Source: Lachnospiraceae bacterium (lineage in GTDB: Bacteria; Bacillota_A; Clostridia; Lachnospirales; Lachnospiraceae). From it: a stretch of 13,090 nucleotides of DNA. This document shows, piece after piece, positions 1 to 7,271 of the stretch. The stretch covers positions 1-13,090 of the forward strand of contig JAIKXO010000108.1 of the NCBI GenBank assembly GCA_024684065.1, written 5' to 3'. The notes below the pieces were generated by a model. That model searched no databases and was not told the origin of the DNA. It was given only the letters and a program-made list of their open reading frames with translations. Position numbers and translations under genes: made by a program. The first letter of the stretch is position 1. The number at the start of each line of letters is the position of its first letter.

Positions 1-1
1 T

Positions 2-751
2 ATCAAAAGAAGTATAAACGATACTCGAAAAGGTTTTGAAGAAAGCTTTGCGGCAGGGGAATTCTATAACAGGCAGACTCAGGACTCGGACCATTTGGAA
101 AAGATACTTGGATTTGTGAAGATTAGTGAAAGGATGAAGATCCTTGATCTCGGAACAGGAAGCGGGTATCTTTCGTTTCCTATCGCGAAGGGCAATCCTG
201 ATTGTGATGTAATAGGTCTGGATATTGTAAATGATGCTCTTGAAGCAAACCGGATGAGAGCTACTGCCGAAGAAATAAAGAATCTTTCGTTTGTAAGCTA
301 TGATGGAATCGACTTTCCTTTTGAGTCAGGGTCCTTTGATTTGGTTGTAACAAGATATGCGCTACATCATTTTCCGGACATAGTACATAGCATTGGAGAG
401 GTGAGCAGGGTCTTGAAGAACGGCGGGATGCTGTTCATTTCAGATCCTTGTCCTAATGAATGTGATACGGATAGATTCGTAGATGATTATATGCGCTTGA
501 AGAAGGACGGGCATATCAAGTTTTACACTAAAGATGATTGGACAGATATTTGTTGTAGCCAAGGGCTTATTATCTTAGATGGTTTCGAGAGTTCAATACG
601 ATTCCCGAAGAAGAAAGATACGGCGTTTGGGTATGAGACTGTGCTGATGAAACATGATAAAACAGTTATAGATAGTTACGATCTGGCAGAGACAGATACG
701 GAACTTTATATTACTGAACGGGTAAATAACATTTTATTTATGAAAGAATAA
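2..751 (+). CDS. Class I SAM-dependent methyltransferase (5' end outside window)
   Basis: This is a Rossmann-fold methyltransferase that would move a methyl group from S-adenosylmethionine to an unidentified small molecule in the cytosol. The SAM-binding motif I reads ILDLGTGSGYL, followed by an acidic residue in VIGLDIV (motif II region) and the motif IV/V stretch FDLVVTRYALHHFPD, then GGMLFISDP. The frame is open to base 2 and the upstream translation (RKGFEESFAAGEFYNRQTQ) reads like the ordinary N-terminus of this clostridial family, so the TTG at 95 is not the start and the true start lies before the window. The stop is TAA at 749-751. The next gene begins 18 bases later, so the two are probably cotranscribed. 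The fold is certain; the substrate is unknown. Confidence 0.9.
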   Translation: MKRSINDTRKGFEESFAAGEFYNRQTQDSDHLEKILGFVKISERMKILDLGTGSGYLSFPIAKGNPDCDVIGLDIVNDALEANRMRATAEEIKNLSFVSYDGIDFPFESGSFDLVVTRYALHHFPDIVHSIGEVSRVLKNGGMLFISDPCPNECDTDRFVDDYMRLKKDGHIKFYTKDDWTDICCSQGLIILDGFESSIRFPKKKDTAFGYETVLMKHDKTVIDSYDLAETDTELYITERVNNILFMKE

Positions 752-769
752 AACATTTGTGGTGATGGC

Positions 770-2398
770 ATGAATGATTATAGGGACGAAAGGATGAAGA
801 TATTTCCAAAATCAATTGATATCGGTGAATATTTAAGAAGTAGTGCAGTGATTGATTATATGAATGAGAGTGTTTCAGGGCTTGCGGATACCCTGTTTGA
901 AAAGTCTGGGAATAATATGGATTATATCCGAAGAGCCTACGAATATGTCAGAGACAGAATACCACACTCTGCAGATATTGATGCCGAGGAAGTGCCTTGC
1001 ACTGCTTCGGAAGTATTGGAAACAGGCCATGGAATCTGTTTTGCAAAATCTCATTTATTGGCAGCATTGCTGAGATATAAAGGGATTCCGACAGGATTTT
1101 GCTATCAAAAACTCATATTGGATGATGAAACCGCTCCGGAGCTTATCATTCACGGATTAAATGGAGTGTACCTTGAAGATAGAAAAACATGGATACGATT
1201 GGATGCAAGGGGTAACAAAGAGGGGGTAAATGCCAGATTTTCAGTCACAGATGAACAGCTGGCATTTCCAATCCGCCCCGAAAAAGGAGAAAGAGACGGG
1301 ATCATGGTATATGCGGGTCCTGCTCCTGATGTGATTATGGCATTGCAATCACATAACAGCAGATCGGAGTTGTGGATTGACCTGCCCACGGAATTACCTG
1401 ATTCTGATGTGTTGATAACAGCCCGACTGATCCTGCGCCGCTGGGAAGATAGCGATGCAGAGGATTTATACAAATATGCCAGTGATCCGGATGTGGGTCC
1501 GATTGCAGGATGGCCACCTCACCGGAACATCGAGGAAAGCCGTGATGTGATAAAGAATGTTCTAAGCGGTAAGGAAGCTTATGCCATCTGCCTGAAAGAG
1601 GATGGAATAGCAATCGGTGCCATCGAACTGAAGCTGAACGGTCATACCGATATGACTGACCGGGATGATGAGTGCGAGATGGGATATTGGCTCGGAAAAC
1701 CCTTCTGGGGTCAGGGTATTATGCCTGAGGCTGTGAAGGAAATGCTTCGCCATGCTTTTGAGGACTTAGGTATGCAGAAGGTCTGGATCGGATATTATGA
1801 AGGCAATGCCAAGTCCAAGCGCGTCCAGGAAAAATGTGGCTTTGTGTATCAATGGAAATCTGAGAATGTTGATGTTCCGCTGATGAATGAGAAAAGAACA
1901 GGTCATGTGAGCCTGATGACGAAGGAAGATTGGGAGGCATCACATAGGACTATGAAACGAGAACTTGGAATTGCGCGTTGTGGACTGGCTTGCTGCTTAT
2001 GTTCCGAAAATGTTATATGTAAAGGATGTAAACGCGACGGCTTTATGGAACTTTCGTGGTGTAAGGATTCGGAATGGTGTGAAGTCCGCAGATGTGGCAT
2101 TGATAAGAATCTAAATGGGTGCTATGAGTGCAAACCTGCGGAATGCCGTAAGGGTTTATATGCAGAAAAAATCAAGCCAAGGGCCTTTGCGGAATTTGCC
2201 TGGAGGTATGGGATTGAAGAACTTCTTGATTTTTTGGAACGTAATGAACGAGCAGGCATTATTTATCATCGGGAAGGAATAATAGGCGACTATGATGATT
2301 TTGATGATTTAGAGGAACTGATTGATTTTATCAGAACCGGTAAAAAAGATGAGAAAGCGCATATACCCTATTTGGATTATGCCGGAGCACCGAAATAA
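770..2398 (+). CDS. Three-domain fusion: transglutaminase-like + GNAT acetyltransferase + DUF3795
   Basis: A 542-aa protein carrying three families usually encoded separately. Residues about 1-205 are transglutaminase-like, with a plausible triad: Cys90 in GHGICFAKSHL, His128 in IIHGLNG, Asp145 in WIRLDARGNK. Residues about 212-388 are a RimJ/RimL-type GNAT (LITARLILRRWEDSDAEDLY, then GYWLGKPFWGQGIMPEA as the acetyl-CoA loop and VQEKCGFVYQW). Residues about 395-525 match the cysteine-rich DUF3795 family (CGLACCLCSENVICKGC, later CYECKPAEC), a likely metal-binding fold of unknown role. No stop separates the parts. An in-frame ATG at 1952 begins MKRELGIARCGL, which looks like the normal DUF3795 start and could be an internal start. 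The last ~16 residues after FIRTGKK are probably readthrough into a foreign remnant. The ribosome site before 770 is weak (GGTGAT), hinting at coupling to the methyltransferase gene. Confidence 0.85.
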   Translation: MNDYRDERMKIFPKSIDIGEYLRSSAVIDYMNESVSGLADTLFEKSGNNMDYIRRAYEYVRDRIPHSADIDAEEVPCTASEVLETGHGICFAKSHLLAALLRYKGIPTGFCYQKLILDDETAPELIIHGLNGVYLEDRKTWIRLDARGNKEGVNARFSVTDEQLAFPIRPEKGERDGIMVYAGPAPDVIMALQSHNSRSELWIDLPTELPDSDVLITARLILRRWEDSDAEDLYKYASDPDVGPIAGWPPHRNIEESRDVIKNVLSGKEAYAICLKEDGIAIGAIELKLNGHTDMTDRDDECEMGYWLGKPFWGQGIMPEAVKEMLRHAFEDLGMQKVWIGYYEGNAKSKRVQEKCGFVYQWKSENVDVPLMNEKRTGHVSLMTKEDWEASHRTMKRELGIARCGLACCLCSENVICKGCKRDGFMELSWCKDSEWCEVRRCGIDKNLNGCYECKPAECRKGLYAEKIKPRAFAEFAWRYGIEELLDFLERNERAGIIYHREGIIGDYDDFDDLEELIDFIRTGKKDEKAHIPYLDYAGAPK

Positions 2399-2468
2399 AG
2401 GATATGCACAGCGGGCAATAATCAAGGCAGAGAAGAAATACGGATTGGACCATTGGTGTTTGGATTAA
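2361..2468 (+). pseudogene. Remnant of a second GNAT acetyltransferase
   Basis: Read in the frame of 2361 (not that of the preceding gene), the sequence gives YPIWIMPEHRNKGYAQRAI and then IKAEKKYGLDHWCLD before TAA at 2466-2468. The run HRNKGYAQRAI is the acetyl-CoA-binding Q/RxxGxG/A loop of GNAT enzymes, and what follows is the usual helix and strand after it. No N-terminal half and no start codon belong to it. It overlaps the last ~38 bases of the fusion gene in another frame. It is a decayed or deleted gene end rather than a working gene. Confidence 0.6.
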
Positions 2469-2548
2469 TTGCCTTTATTATTGAGTTTTGGATTATCAGA
2501 AGATCAGCCAGTGGGTATTGTCTTAAATGGATAGACGATTAATGATTC
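2399..2548. other. Convergent intergenic region with gene debris
   Basis: This gap lies between the plus-strand fusion gene and the stop of the minus-strand regulator. Its first 70 bases are the GNAT remnant. After it, frame 2 (2456-2542) could encode a short hydrophobic peptide beginning VFGLIAFIIEFWII and ending at TAA; it has no good ribosome site and I do not recognise it. I see no strong GC-rich hairpin followed by a T-run for either strand. Confidence 0.4.
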
Positions 2549-4339
2549 CTAAAGATACCGATCCTTTAGCAGTTGAATCAGGGATTTGCGATCCATTTTA
2601 TACTGCCCGATCAATCGCCTGGCGTATTCCGTAAAGGAGTGACATATGAGCGGATGAGTGAACTTGATGGAGATAAAAGGCGGACAGGTGTGTATGATCT
2701 GTCCGGACTCCTCACAGATCAGAAGCTCCGTATTCGCAAAGACTGTATCAGGGAGAGGTATCAGCCGGTAATTCGGACACTGTTCCGTAAGAGTGATCAG
2801 CTGTCTTATATGTGCCGCATACTGCTCTTTTGTGTAACGCAGCACAAGCCCATCCTGAAGCGCCTGTAACGTGGCACCCGAATTGTTGAGCGTCTCATCA
2901 TCTGCAAGAGGGACACATTCATAACAGATCTGTTTTTCAAGTATCTTGTCAAGTGTTTTCTTACGACGTGCCCATTCCTTTGCAAGTGAAGAACCGCCTA
3001 ATTCCTCCGCCAGACTTTCCGGCATTGTCGATAAGGAAAGCGATGGGAAGATGGCTGTAAGGCCTTTGGAACACGCAGACACGCTGTAGGGCTCTGTGAT
3101 CTGCATTAACGGCCGGCATTGCTCTGACAATGAACGGAAGGTTTCCAGACATTCCGAAAGAACGTCAGGCATGGTGACATAGCGGTAACGGCCGTTCTGT
3201 TCTGTGCCGATTATATGGCTTGCCAGGATACAGGCCTGCCCCGGATTCAGGAACAGCGTATAAGAAAAGCGGCTTCCTGCAGGCATCGGATGGTAATAAG
3301 ACTCGATCTTGCCGGACATATAGAGCGGGAGCCAGGAGATAATGGCCTCGTTCATCTGATCAAGGCTGCGGTCAATGTTATGTATGATGCTTATTTTCGT
3401 GCCGTTTTTTGTGCAGGCGGTCATAAGCGCAGCCCAATTTAACCGAAACTCCGGGTCTTCGACCATCCATTCCATGGACTGGTCGGAGTAAAGCAGAAGC
3501 TCTTTTGCCCGGCTTTTTGCGGCGTTTCCAAGAAAGCGCAGCACGGCGGTGCGCAGCCCCTCATAGCCTTCATACAGATACCGCGTGTCGTTTAAGATAT
3601 GTGCCGGAACCACTTCGTCGGGATCGGGCAAAAGGACATTGTTTTTGGCCGAAAAGCTGTCGAAGCTCTCTGACAGCCGTTCCGCGGCATAGGCTTCTAT
3701 CGTATACAGTTCGTCAAAACCGCAGAGCCATTGATGAAAGGCTTCACGGTCAGGCTTGTCTGCGGGAACGTGCATCAGTATGGCAAGCTCCTCAGTTTTC
3801 TTTAAGCTTTTCAGACGTTCCCAGAGAACCGAAGTAATCCTTCTTGCAATGACCGGATTCGAATTCGGGGTACGGACTCCGGAGCGGAAGCGGCTGATGA
3901 GAGAGGTGTCCACATTGACAAGATGACTGAACTGAATGTTGGATAATTCTGCAAGCTGCATGGCGGAGTCAAGCCGCATACCGAAGGTTTTGCAGTCGGG
4001 CTTTTGCTTATGAGAGGAGCGGGATCGTTTCTGAGGGGTTTTTTTGGGGATATTCTGCCCCTCATAGATCCATTCGATCATTGCTGTTTTTATCGCCTCT
4101 GCAGAGGCATCCGCCGGAGCGCCGATCAGAACACAAAGCTCTTCTAACCTGTTCTGGTCATCCATATAGAGATATATCCCGGTTGAGATTTTTCGTATGG
4201 TAGGCGAAGTTTTCGGCGGGATTCTGCGGCCGCTTCGGAGCCTGCTGAAGGACGAGGCATCCATTCCGGCCAGGTCTGCGATTTTTCGGTTGCGTGTCCC
4301 GGTCATTGCCATGATCTGATTGAAGCGTTCCGTAAACAT
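2549..4339 (-). CDS. Large transcriptional regulator with two XRE-like HTH regions
   Basis: A predicted cytosolic DNA-binding protein of ~596 aa. The first HTH lies in residues ~1-45 (MFTERFNQIMAMTGTRNRK, then DLAGMDASSFSRLRSGRR). A second, clearly paralogous unit starts at about residue 115 (FGMRLDSAMQLAELSN, then HLVNVDTSLISRFRSGVRTP). Both end in the same SRxRSGxRxP recognition-helix pattern. The remaining ~400 residues include a segment around LLLYSDQSMEWMVEDPEF and ISIIHNIDRSLDQMNEAI that I remember from Lachnospiraceae regulators of this length, but I cannot name a domain; it may sense a ligand. I chose ATG at 4339 over the TTG at 4429 because the HTH begins directly there and a GGGGGG run lies 10 bases upstream. 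The gene is transcribed away from the lipoprotein/kinase operon, with an inverted repeat between them, so it probably controls itself and that operon. Confidence 0.8.
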   Translation of the reverse strand: MFTERFNQIMAMTGTRNRKIADLAGMDASSFSRLRSGRRIPPKTSPTIRKISTGIYLYMDDQNRLEELCVLIGAPADASAEAIKTAMIEWIYEGQNIPKKTPQKRSRSSHKQKPDCKTFGMRLDSAMQLAELSNIQFSHLVNVDTSLISRFRSGVRTPNSNPVIARRITSVLWERLKSLKKTEELAILMHVPADKPDREAFHQWLCGFDELYTIEAYAAERLSESFDSFSAKNNVLLPDPDEVVPAHILNDTRYLYEGYEGLRTAVLRFLGNAAKSRAKELLLYSDQSMEWMVEDPEFRLNWAALMTACTKNGTKISIIHNIDRSLDQMNEAIISWLPLYMSGKIESYYHPMPAGSRFSYTLFLNPGQACILASHIIGTEQNGRYRYVTMPDVLSECLETFRSLSEQCRPLMQITEPYSVSACSKGLTAIFPSLSLSTMPESLAEELGGSSLAKEWARRKKTLDKILEKQICYECVPLADDETLNNSGATLQALQDGLVLRYTKEQYAAHIRQLITLTEQCPNYRLIPLPDTVFANTELLICEESGQIIHTCPPFISIKFTHPLICHSFTEYARRLIGQYKMDRKSLIQLLKDRYL

Positions 4340-4462
4340 TTGAAAAAAACCCCCCAAAACGTTATCGACATATTGCTTGCAAAAAAGTTTCGGGTTAAGC
4401 TCCAAAGGAGCGCCGAAACATTTCTGCAAGCGGCTGATATGAACGAATCTCCAATATATAAT

Positions 4463-4491
4463 AGCATAACATTTATTGAAAAACTTGCCAA
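4463..4491 (-). promoter_or_regulatory. Promoter for the tandem-HTH regulator
   Basis: On the minus strand a TTGGCA -35 box (4486-4491) stands exactly 17 bases before a TATGCT -10 box (4463-4468), within AT-rich DNA. This leaves a leader of roughly 115-120 bases before the ATG at 4339. The -35 box overlaps the left arm of the inverted repeat at 4478-4531. Confidence 0.5.
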
Positions 4492-4531
4492 ATTTAATTC
4501 TTCATTGAAAAATTAGTGTGGCAAGTTTTTC
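4478..4531. promoter_or_regulatory. Perfect 13-bp inverted repeat, candidate operator
   Basis: The arms GAAAAACTTGCCA (4478-4490) and TGGCAAGTTTTTC (4519-4531) are exact reverse complements with 28 bases between. The left arm covers the regulator's -35 box; the right arm lies where a -35 box of the plus-strand promoter (-10 at 4548-4553) would be. Arm centres are about 41 bp apart, near four helical turns, so both arms would face the same side of the DNA. A role as binding site for the adjacent two-HTH regulator is inference. Confidence 0.55.
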
Positions 4532-4544
4532 TGAGTATAACTGA

Positions 4545-4553
4545 TGCTATAAT
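4545..4553 (+). promoter_or_regulatory. Extended -10 promoter of the lipoprotein/kinase operon
   Basis: The sequence TGCTATAAT is a perfect extended -10 (TGnTATAAT). The -35 region (around 4525-4530, GTTTTT) is poor, as is usual for extended -10 promoters, and coincides with the right arm of the inverted repeat, so a bound regulator could block or recruit polymerase here. Transcription would begin near 4560, giving a leader of about 160 bases. Confidence 0.5.
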
Positions 4554-4718
4554 TAACTGATATCGTAAACCTGTTAATGGAAATCACTGTTGTTCTGTTC
4601 CGGTGCACGTACGTTGCTTAATCCGGAACTAATACGTAAATGGAATAACGAGTGAACGCGTACAAGAACGGATATCGTTATTGGACGCCGTTTATTGATG
4701 GATAGGAGGGATATAGCC
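4554..4718 (+). promoter_or_regulatory. Long 5' leader with two possible hairpins
   Basis: Two perfect inverted repeats are present: GTTCCGG/CCGGAAC (4597-4603 with 4623-4629, 19-base loop) and AATAACGA/TCGTTATT (4644-4651 with 4675-4682, 23-base loop). GATATCGT occurs at both ends (about 4559 and 4671). No T-run follows either stem, and the pattern fits no riboswitch class I recognise. The leader ends in the ribosome site AGGAGGG (4704-4710), 8 bases before ATG 4719. Confidence 0.3.
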
Positions 4719-5846
4719 ATGAAAAAGACTATTTTTGCGGGAGTACTGATGCTGTTGCTTTCTGTATCGCTGACAGCCTGCGGCGACAGTGGGGACGTTA
4801 TGGAAATCGATGAGGACACGATGGCCATGCTGCGGGAGGCGGAGGCGAATGGGGAGCTCGATCTTAGCGATCTGCAGGAAGAGCAGGGAATCCCGGCGGA
4901 AGCAAAGGACTCCGGAAATTCCGGAGGTTTAGTGGGACAGTTTGCCCAAACAAAAACCCCGGATGAAGATCACGCAACCGATGCTTTTCCGGTGATCTGG
5001 TCAAGCTTCAATACTTATGGGGTTGAAAACGAGCCGGAGGAGAAGTATACGACTGTGGTGCTCGATGAGGCCTGCCGGGTCACAGCCATCACAACCTATC
5101 ACTGGAATGGCGGAAATGGCGCGGAACCCGGCAAGATCGCTCTCATGCAGGGGAACGAAAAGATCGGTGTCTGGGAAGCCGCAGGCCGTGAAGGAAGCGG
5201 TGCCCGGAACGTAAACTGGGATGTTTTTCCGGATATTGCCCTGGAGCCGGGGGAATATCAGGTTTATGATTCCGACCCGGAAACCTGGAGCTGCAACGAG
5301 GCCTCGGGCCATATCGGTTTTGTGGAGCTTCGGGGTGAGGCTGTAAGCGGCGGGAATTCCGATAATGAAGAAAAATCCGATTGGACATCCCACAAGGGAA
5401 GCCCCTGGGATGTGAAGGGGGATGATTACTTTGATGGCCCTGACGGTGATGTGTTCGACCTGAGCGAATATGAGGATGAGTGGATCGGGGAATACGGCGG
5501 CAACCTGGAGGATAAGCTGGCGGAGCGGCTGAACACCAAGGTAGGGACAGGAGATTATGGGGATTCAAAGGTGATCTGTGACGGGGCGATCGAATTCTAC
5601 CCGGCTGTCGACGGATCCGGTTTCTTCGTCTGGGTTTATGAGCCTGTGAACCGCTTCTCCGTGTACGGTATTTCTGTTGGGATGACGGAGGATAATGCAG
5701 TCGCGAATCTTAAAGCGAACAATCTTTCCAAACAGGAAGACGGCGAAAACGGCATATATTCCAATGATTTCGACAAGTTCTATGTCAGCTATGACGCAAA
5801 AGACGGAATTATCACGAAGGTTACCTATGTGAAGATATATGAATGA
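4719..5846 (+). CDS. Secreted lipoprotein at the head of the kinase/phosphatase operon
   Basis: A 375-aa lipoprotein expected to sit on the outer face of the membrane. The signal sequence MKKTIFAGVLMLLLSVSL ends in the lipobox LTAC, with Cys21 as the lipidation site. The ATG at 4719 is set by AGGAGGG 8 bases upstream; a TTG at 4695 would spoil both. After an acidic linker, residues ~85-205 form a probable beta-rich domain (TTVVLDEACRVTAITTYHWNG, then PGEYQVYDSD). The C-terminus has a separate small domain with FSVYGISVGMTEDNAVANL. I cannot name either domain. The kinase gene follows after 32 bases with its own AGGAG, so this is one operon and the lipoprotein may be the extracellular partner or sensor of the signalling genes; that role is inference. 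Confidence 0.8.
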   Translation: MKKTIFAGVLMLLLSVSLTACGDSGDVMEIDEDTMAMLREAEANGELDLSDLQEEQGIPAEAKDSGNSGGLVGQFAQTKTPDEDHATDAFPVIWSSFNTYGVENEPEEKYTTVVLDEACRVTAITTYHWNGGNGAEPGKIALMQGNEKIGVWEAAGREGSGARNVNWDVFPDIALEPGEYQVYDSDPETWSCNEASGHIGFVELRGEAVSGGNSDNEEKSDWTSHKGSPWDVKGDDYFDGPDGDVFDLSEYEDEWIGEYGGNLEDKLAERLNTKVGTGDYGDSKVICDGAIEFYPAVDGSGFFVWVYEPVNRFSVYGISVGMTEDNAVANLKANNLSKQEDGENGIYSNDFDKFYVSYDAKDGIITKVTYVKIYE

Positions 5847-5878
5847 CAGAGTCATGAATAAAATATGAGGAGTATCTG

Positions 5879-6582
5879 ATGGAAAATGATGTTATAAGCT
5901 CGGTGTGGCCCGAATGGTCGGTCGTAAAGCAGCTTGGAAAGGGAGCCTACGGGGTTGTATATGAAGCGGTGAGAACGGATTATACCGTGGAAAGCAAGGC
6001 CGCGATCAAGGTTATCAAGATCCCGGCGAATGACTCCGAGATTGAGTCGCTCAGGGCGGACGGGCTTTCCGAGGACGATACCAGATCCTATCTTACAGGA
6101 ATAGTCAACGATTTCGTTGGCGAGATCCAGCTCATGGAATCCCTTAAGGGTATCCAGAATATTGTCAGCGTTGAAGATTATAAGGTGGTTGAGCATAAGG
6201 ACAGAGTGGGATGGACAATACTTATCAGGATGGAGCTGCTTACGCCTTTAACGCCTTTATCGGGGACGATATGCTCCCGGAAAAGGCGGTTTTAAAGCTC
6301 GGGGTGGATATCTGCTCCGCCCTTGAGATCTGTGCCATGAAAAAGGTCATCCACCGTGATATTAAACCTGAGAATATTTTCATTAACGAGTTTGGGGATT
6401 ATAAGCTGGGGGATTTCGGAGTAGCAAGGAAGCTTGAAAATGTGGCGGGGGCCCTCTCCCAGAAGGGAACCTATAATTATATGGCCCCGGAGGTGGAAAA
6501 GGGTACTTCCTATAATGAAACAGTGGATTTGTATTCACTGGGGCTGGTGCTTTACCGCTTCCTTAACAGGAAGACCTCATAA
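5879..6582 (+). pseudogene. Ser/Thr protein kinase (Hanks type), frameshifted and truncated
   Basis: The ATG at 5879 follows TGAGGAG by 6 bases. The first frame (5879 to about 6247) carries the glycine loop LGKGAYGVVYEA, the ATP-binding lysine in AAIKVIK (Lys44), the helix-C glutamate (Glu82) and a hinge ending RMELLTP. The rest is one base out: from about 6247 the frame gives FNAFIGDDM, then the catalytic loop HRDIKPEN (6352 on), the DFG motif in GDFGVARKLE, and GTYNYMAPE. The break lies in a tandem 9-bp repeat (ACGCCTTTA twice, 6242-6259). The protein then stops at TAA TAA just after LVLYRFLNRKTS, so subdomains X-XI are missing. Every catalytic motif seen is intact, so the loss is recent, or one break is a sequencing error. 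Intact relatives phosphorylate Ser/Thr on cytosolic or membrane proteins. Confidence 0.8.
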
Positions 6583-7262
6583 TAAAGTGGATCTTTGGCT
6601 TATCCATCGGGGCGGTACTGGATAACGTTATTTCTGGTGAGGAAAGCCGGACAGAGGCTAAAAAAACTACGGACTCAGACGGGGAGGAAGAAAACGGGGA
6701 AGAGAAGACCGCAAGCAAGCTCAACGAAACCGCAAAACAGACACAAAGCTTAAGTGAAACCGCATCAAACAAAAAGCCCTCAGGGAAGCTGAAGGAAGGG
6801 GAAACGGCCACGCCCGCTATCGGGGATTTTGAATGGGTCATCGGTTTCCTGAATGAACAGGCGGACGAGGATTATTATTCGGTGGATTATATCACGGACG
6901 CCGATGAGATAAACGGCAACTGGAAGTGCCTGATAAGTGATGGAACGGATGATATGTCGGATATTGAGTCCTTTTTTGACTGCCCGGGCATACTATGTAC
7001 AATGGAGTTTGACCTTTCCAACGGTACCGGAAGCGCCACGGGGTACCCAGGCAAGGTTTTCCAGGATCTCAGCAGTATGGAGGATGATACAAGGGCCGCG
7101 TTTTCCTACGATTGCATACTTGAGGATGAGATGCTTAGCGCAAAAGGAGACGGGGACGAGAGTTTCTACTGCATGTTCTACCGTGACGGAAATAATGAAC
7201 GCGGCATTGGCACGTATGTTTTACCTGACGGTACTGAATGGGGAATAATGTTTACCAAGTAA
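6567..7262 (+). pseudogene. Linker and C-terminal sensor-like domain, probably the severed tail of the kinase
   Basis: The frame opens after a TAA at 6564 and runs to TAA at 7260-7262. It starts IIKWIFGLSIGAVLDNVISG, continues as a charged low-complexity linker (TASKLNETAKQTQSLSETAS) and ends in a ~135-aa domain beginning GDFEWVIGFLNEQADEDYYS and ending GTEWGIMFTK. The domain resembles in style the C-terminal parts of secreted or membrane-bound Lachnospiraceae proteins, but I cannot name it. There is no ATG, GTG or TTG in frame before the GTG at 6882, which would start inside the domain and has only a distant GAGG (6867-6870). A free-standing gene is therefore unlikely; it reads as the downstream part of the kinase after a deletion that shifted frame. 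The phosphatase begins 9 bases on. Confidence 0.6.
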
Positions 7263-7271
7263 GGGCGGATT

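Noticed and set aside
95..97. TTG as start of the methyltransferase
   Set aside because: The frame is open to base 2 and the residues before it fit the family's N-terminus.
4340..4429. TTG at 4429 as start of the HTH regulator, adding 30 residues
   Set aside because: The added residues do not look like part of the HTH, no ribosome site precedes the TTG, and ATG 4339 has a G-run upstream.
4607..4614. Palindrome ACGTACGT as an operator
   Set aside because: Eight bases occurring once inside a hairpin loop; too short to support a claim.
5143..5568. Minus-strand open frame inside the lipoprotein gene
   Set aside because: Its Pro/His/Arg-rich translation is typical of an antisense shadow.
6242..6259. 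Programmed -1 frameshift to make a full kinase
   Set aside because: No X XXY YYZ slippery heptamer in the proper frame (codons read CCT TTA ACG), and a second break follows at about 6575, so a mutation or sequence error is simpler.
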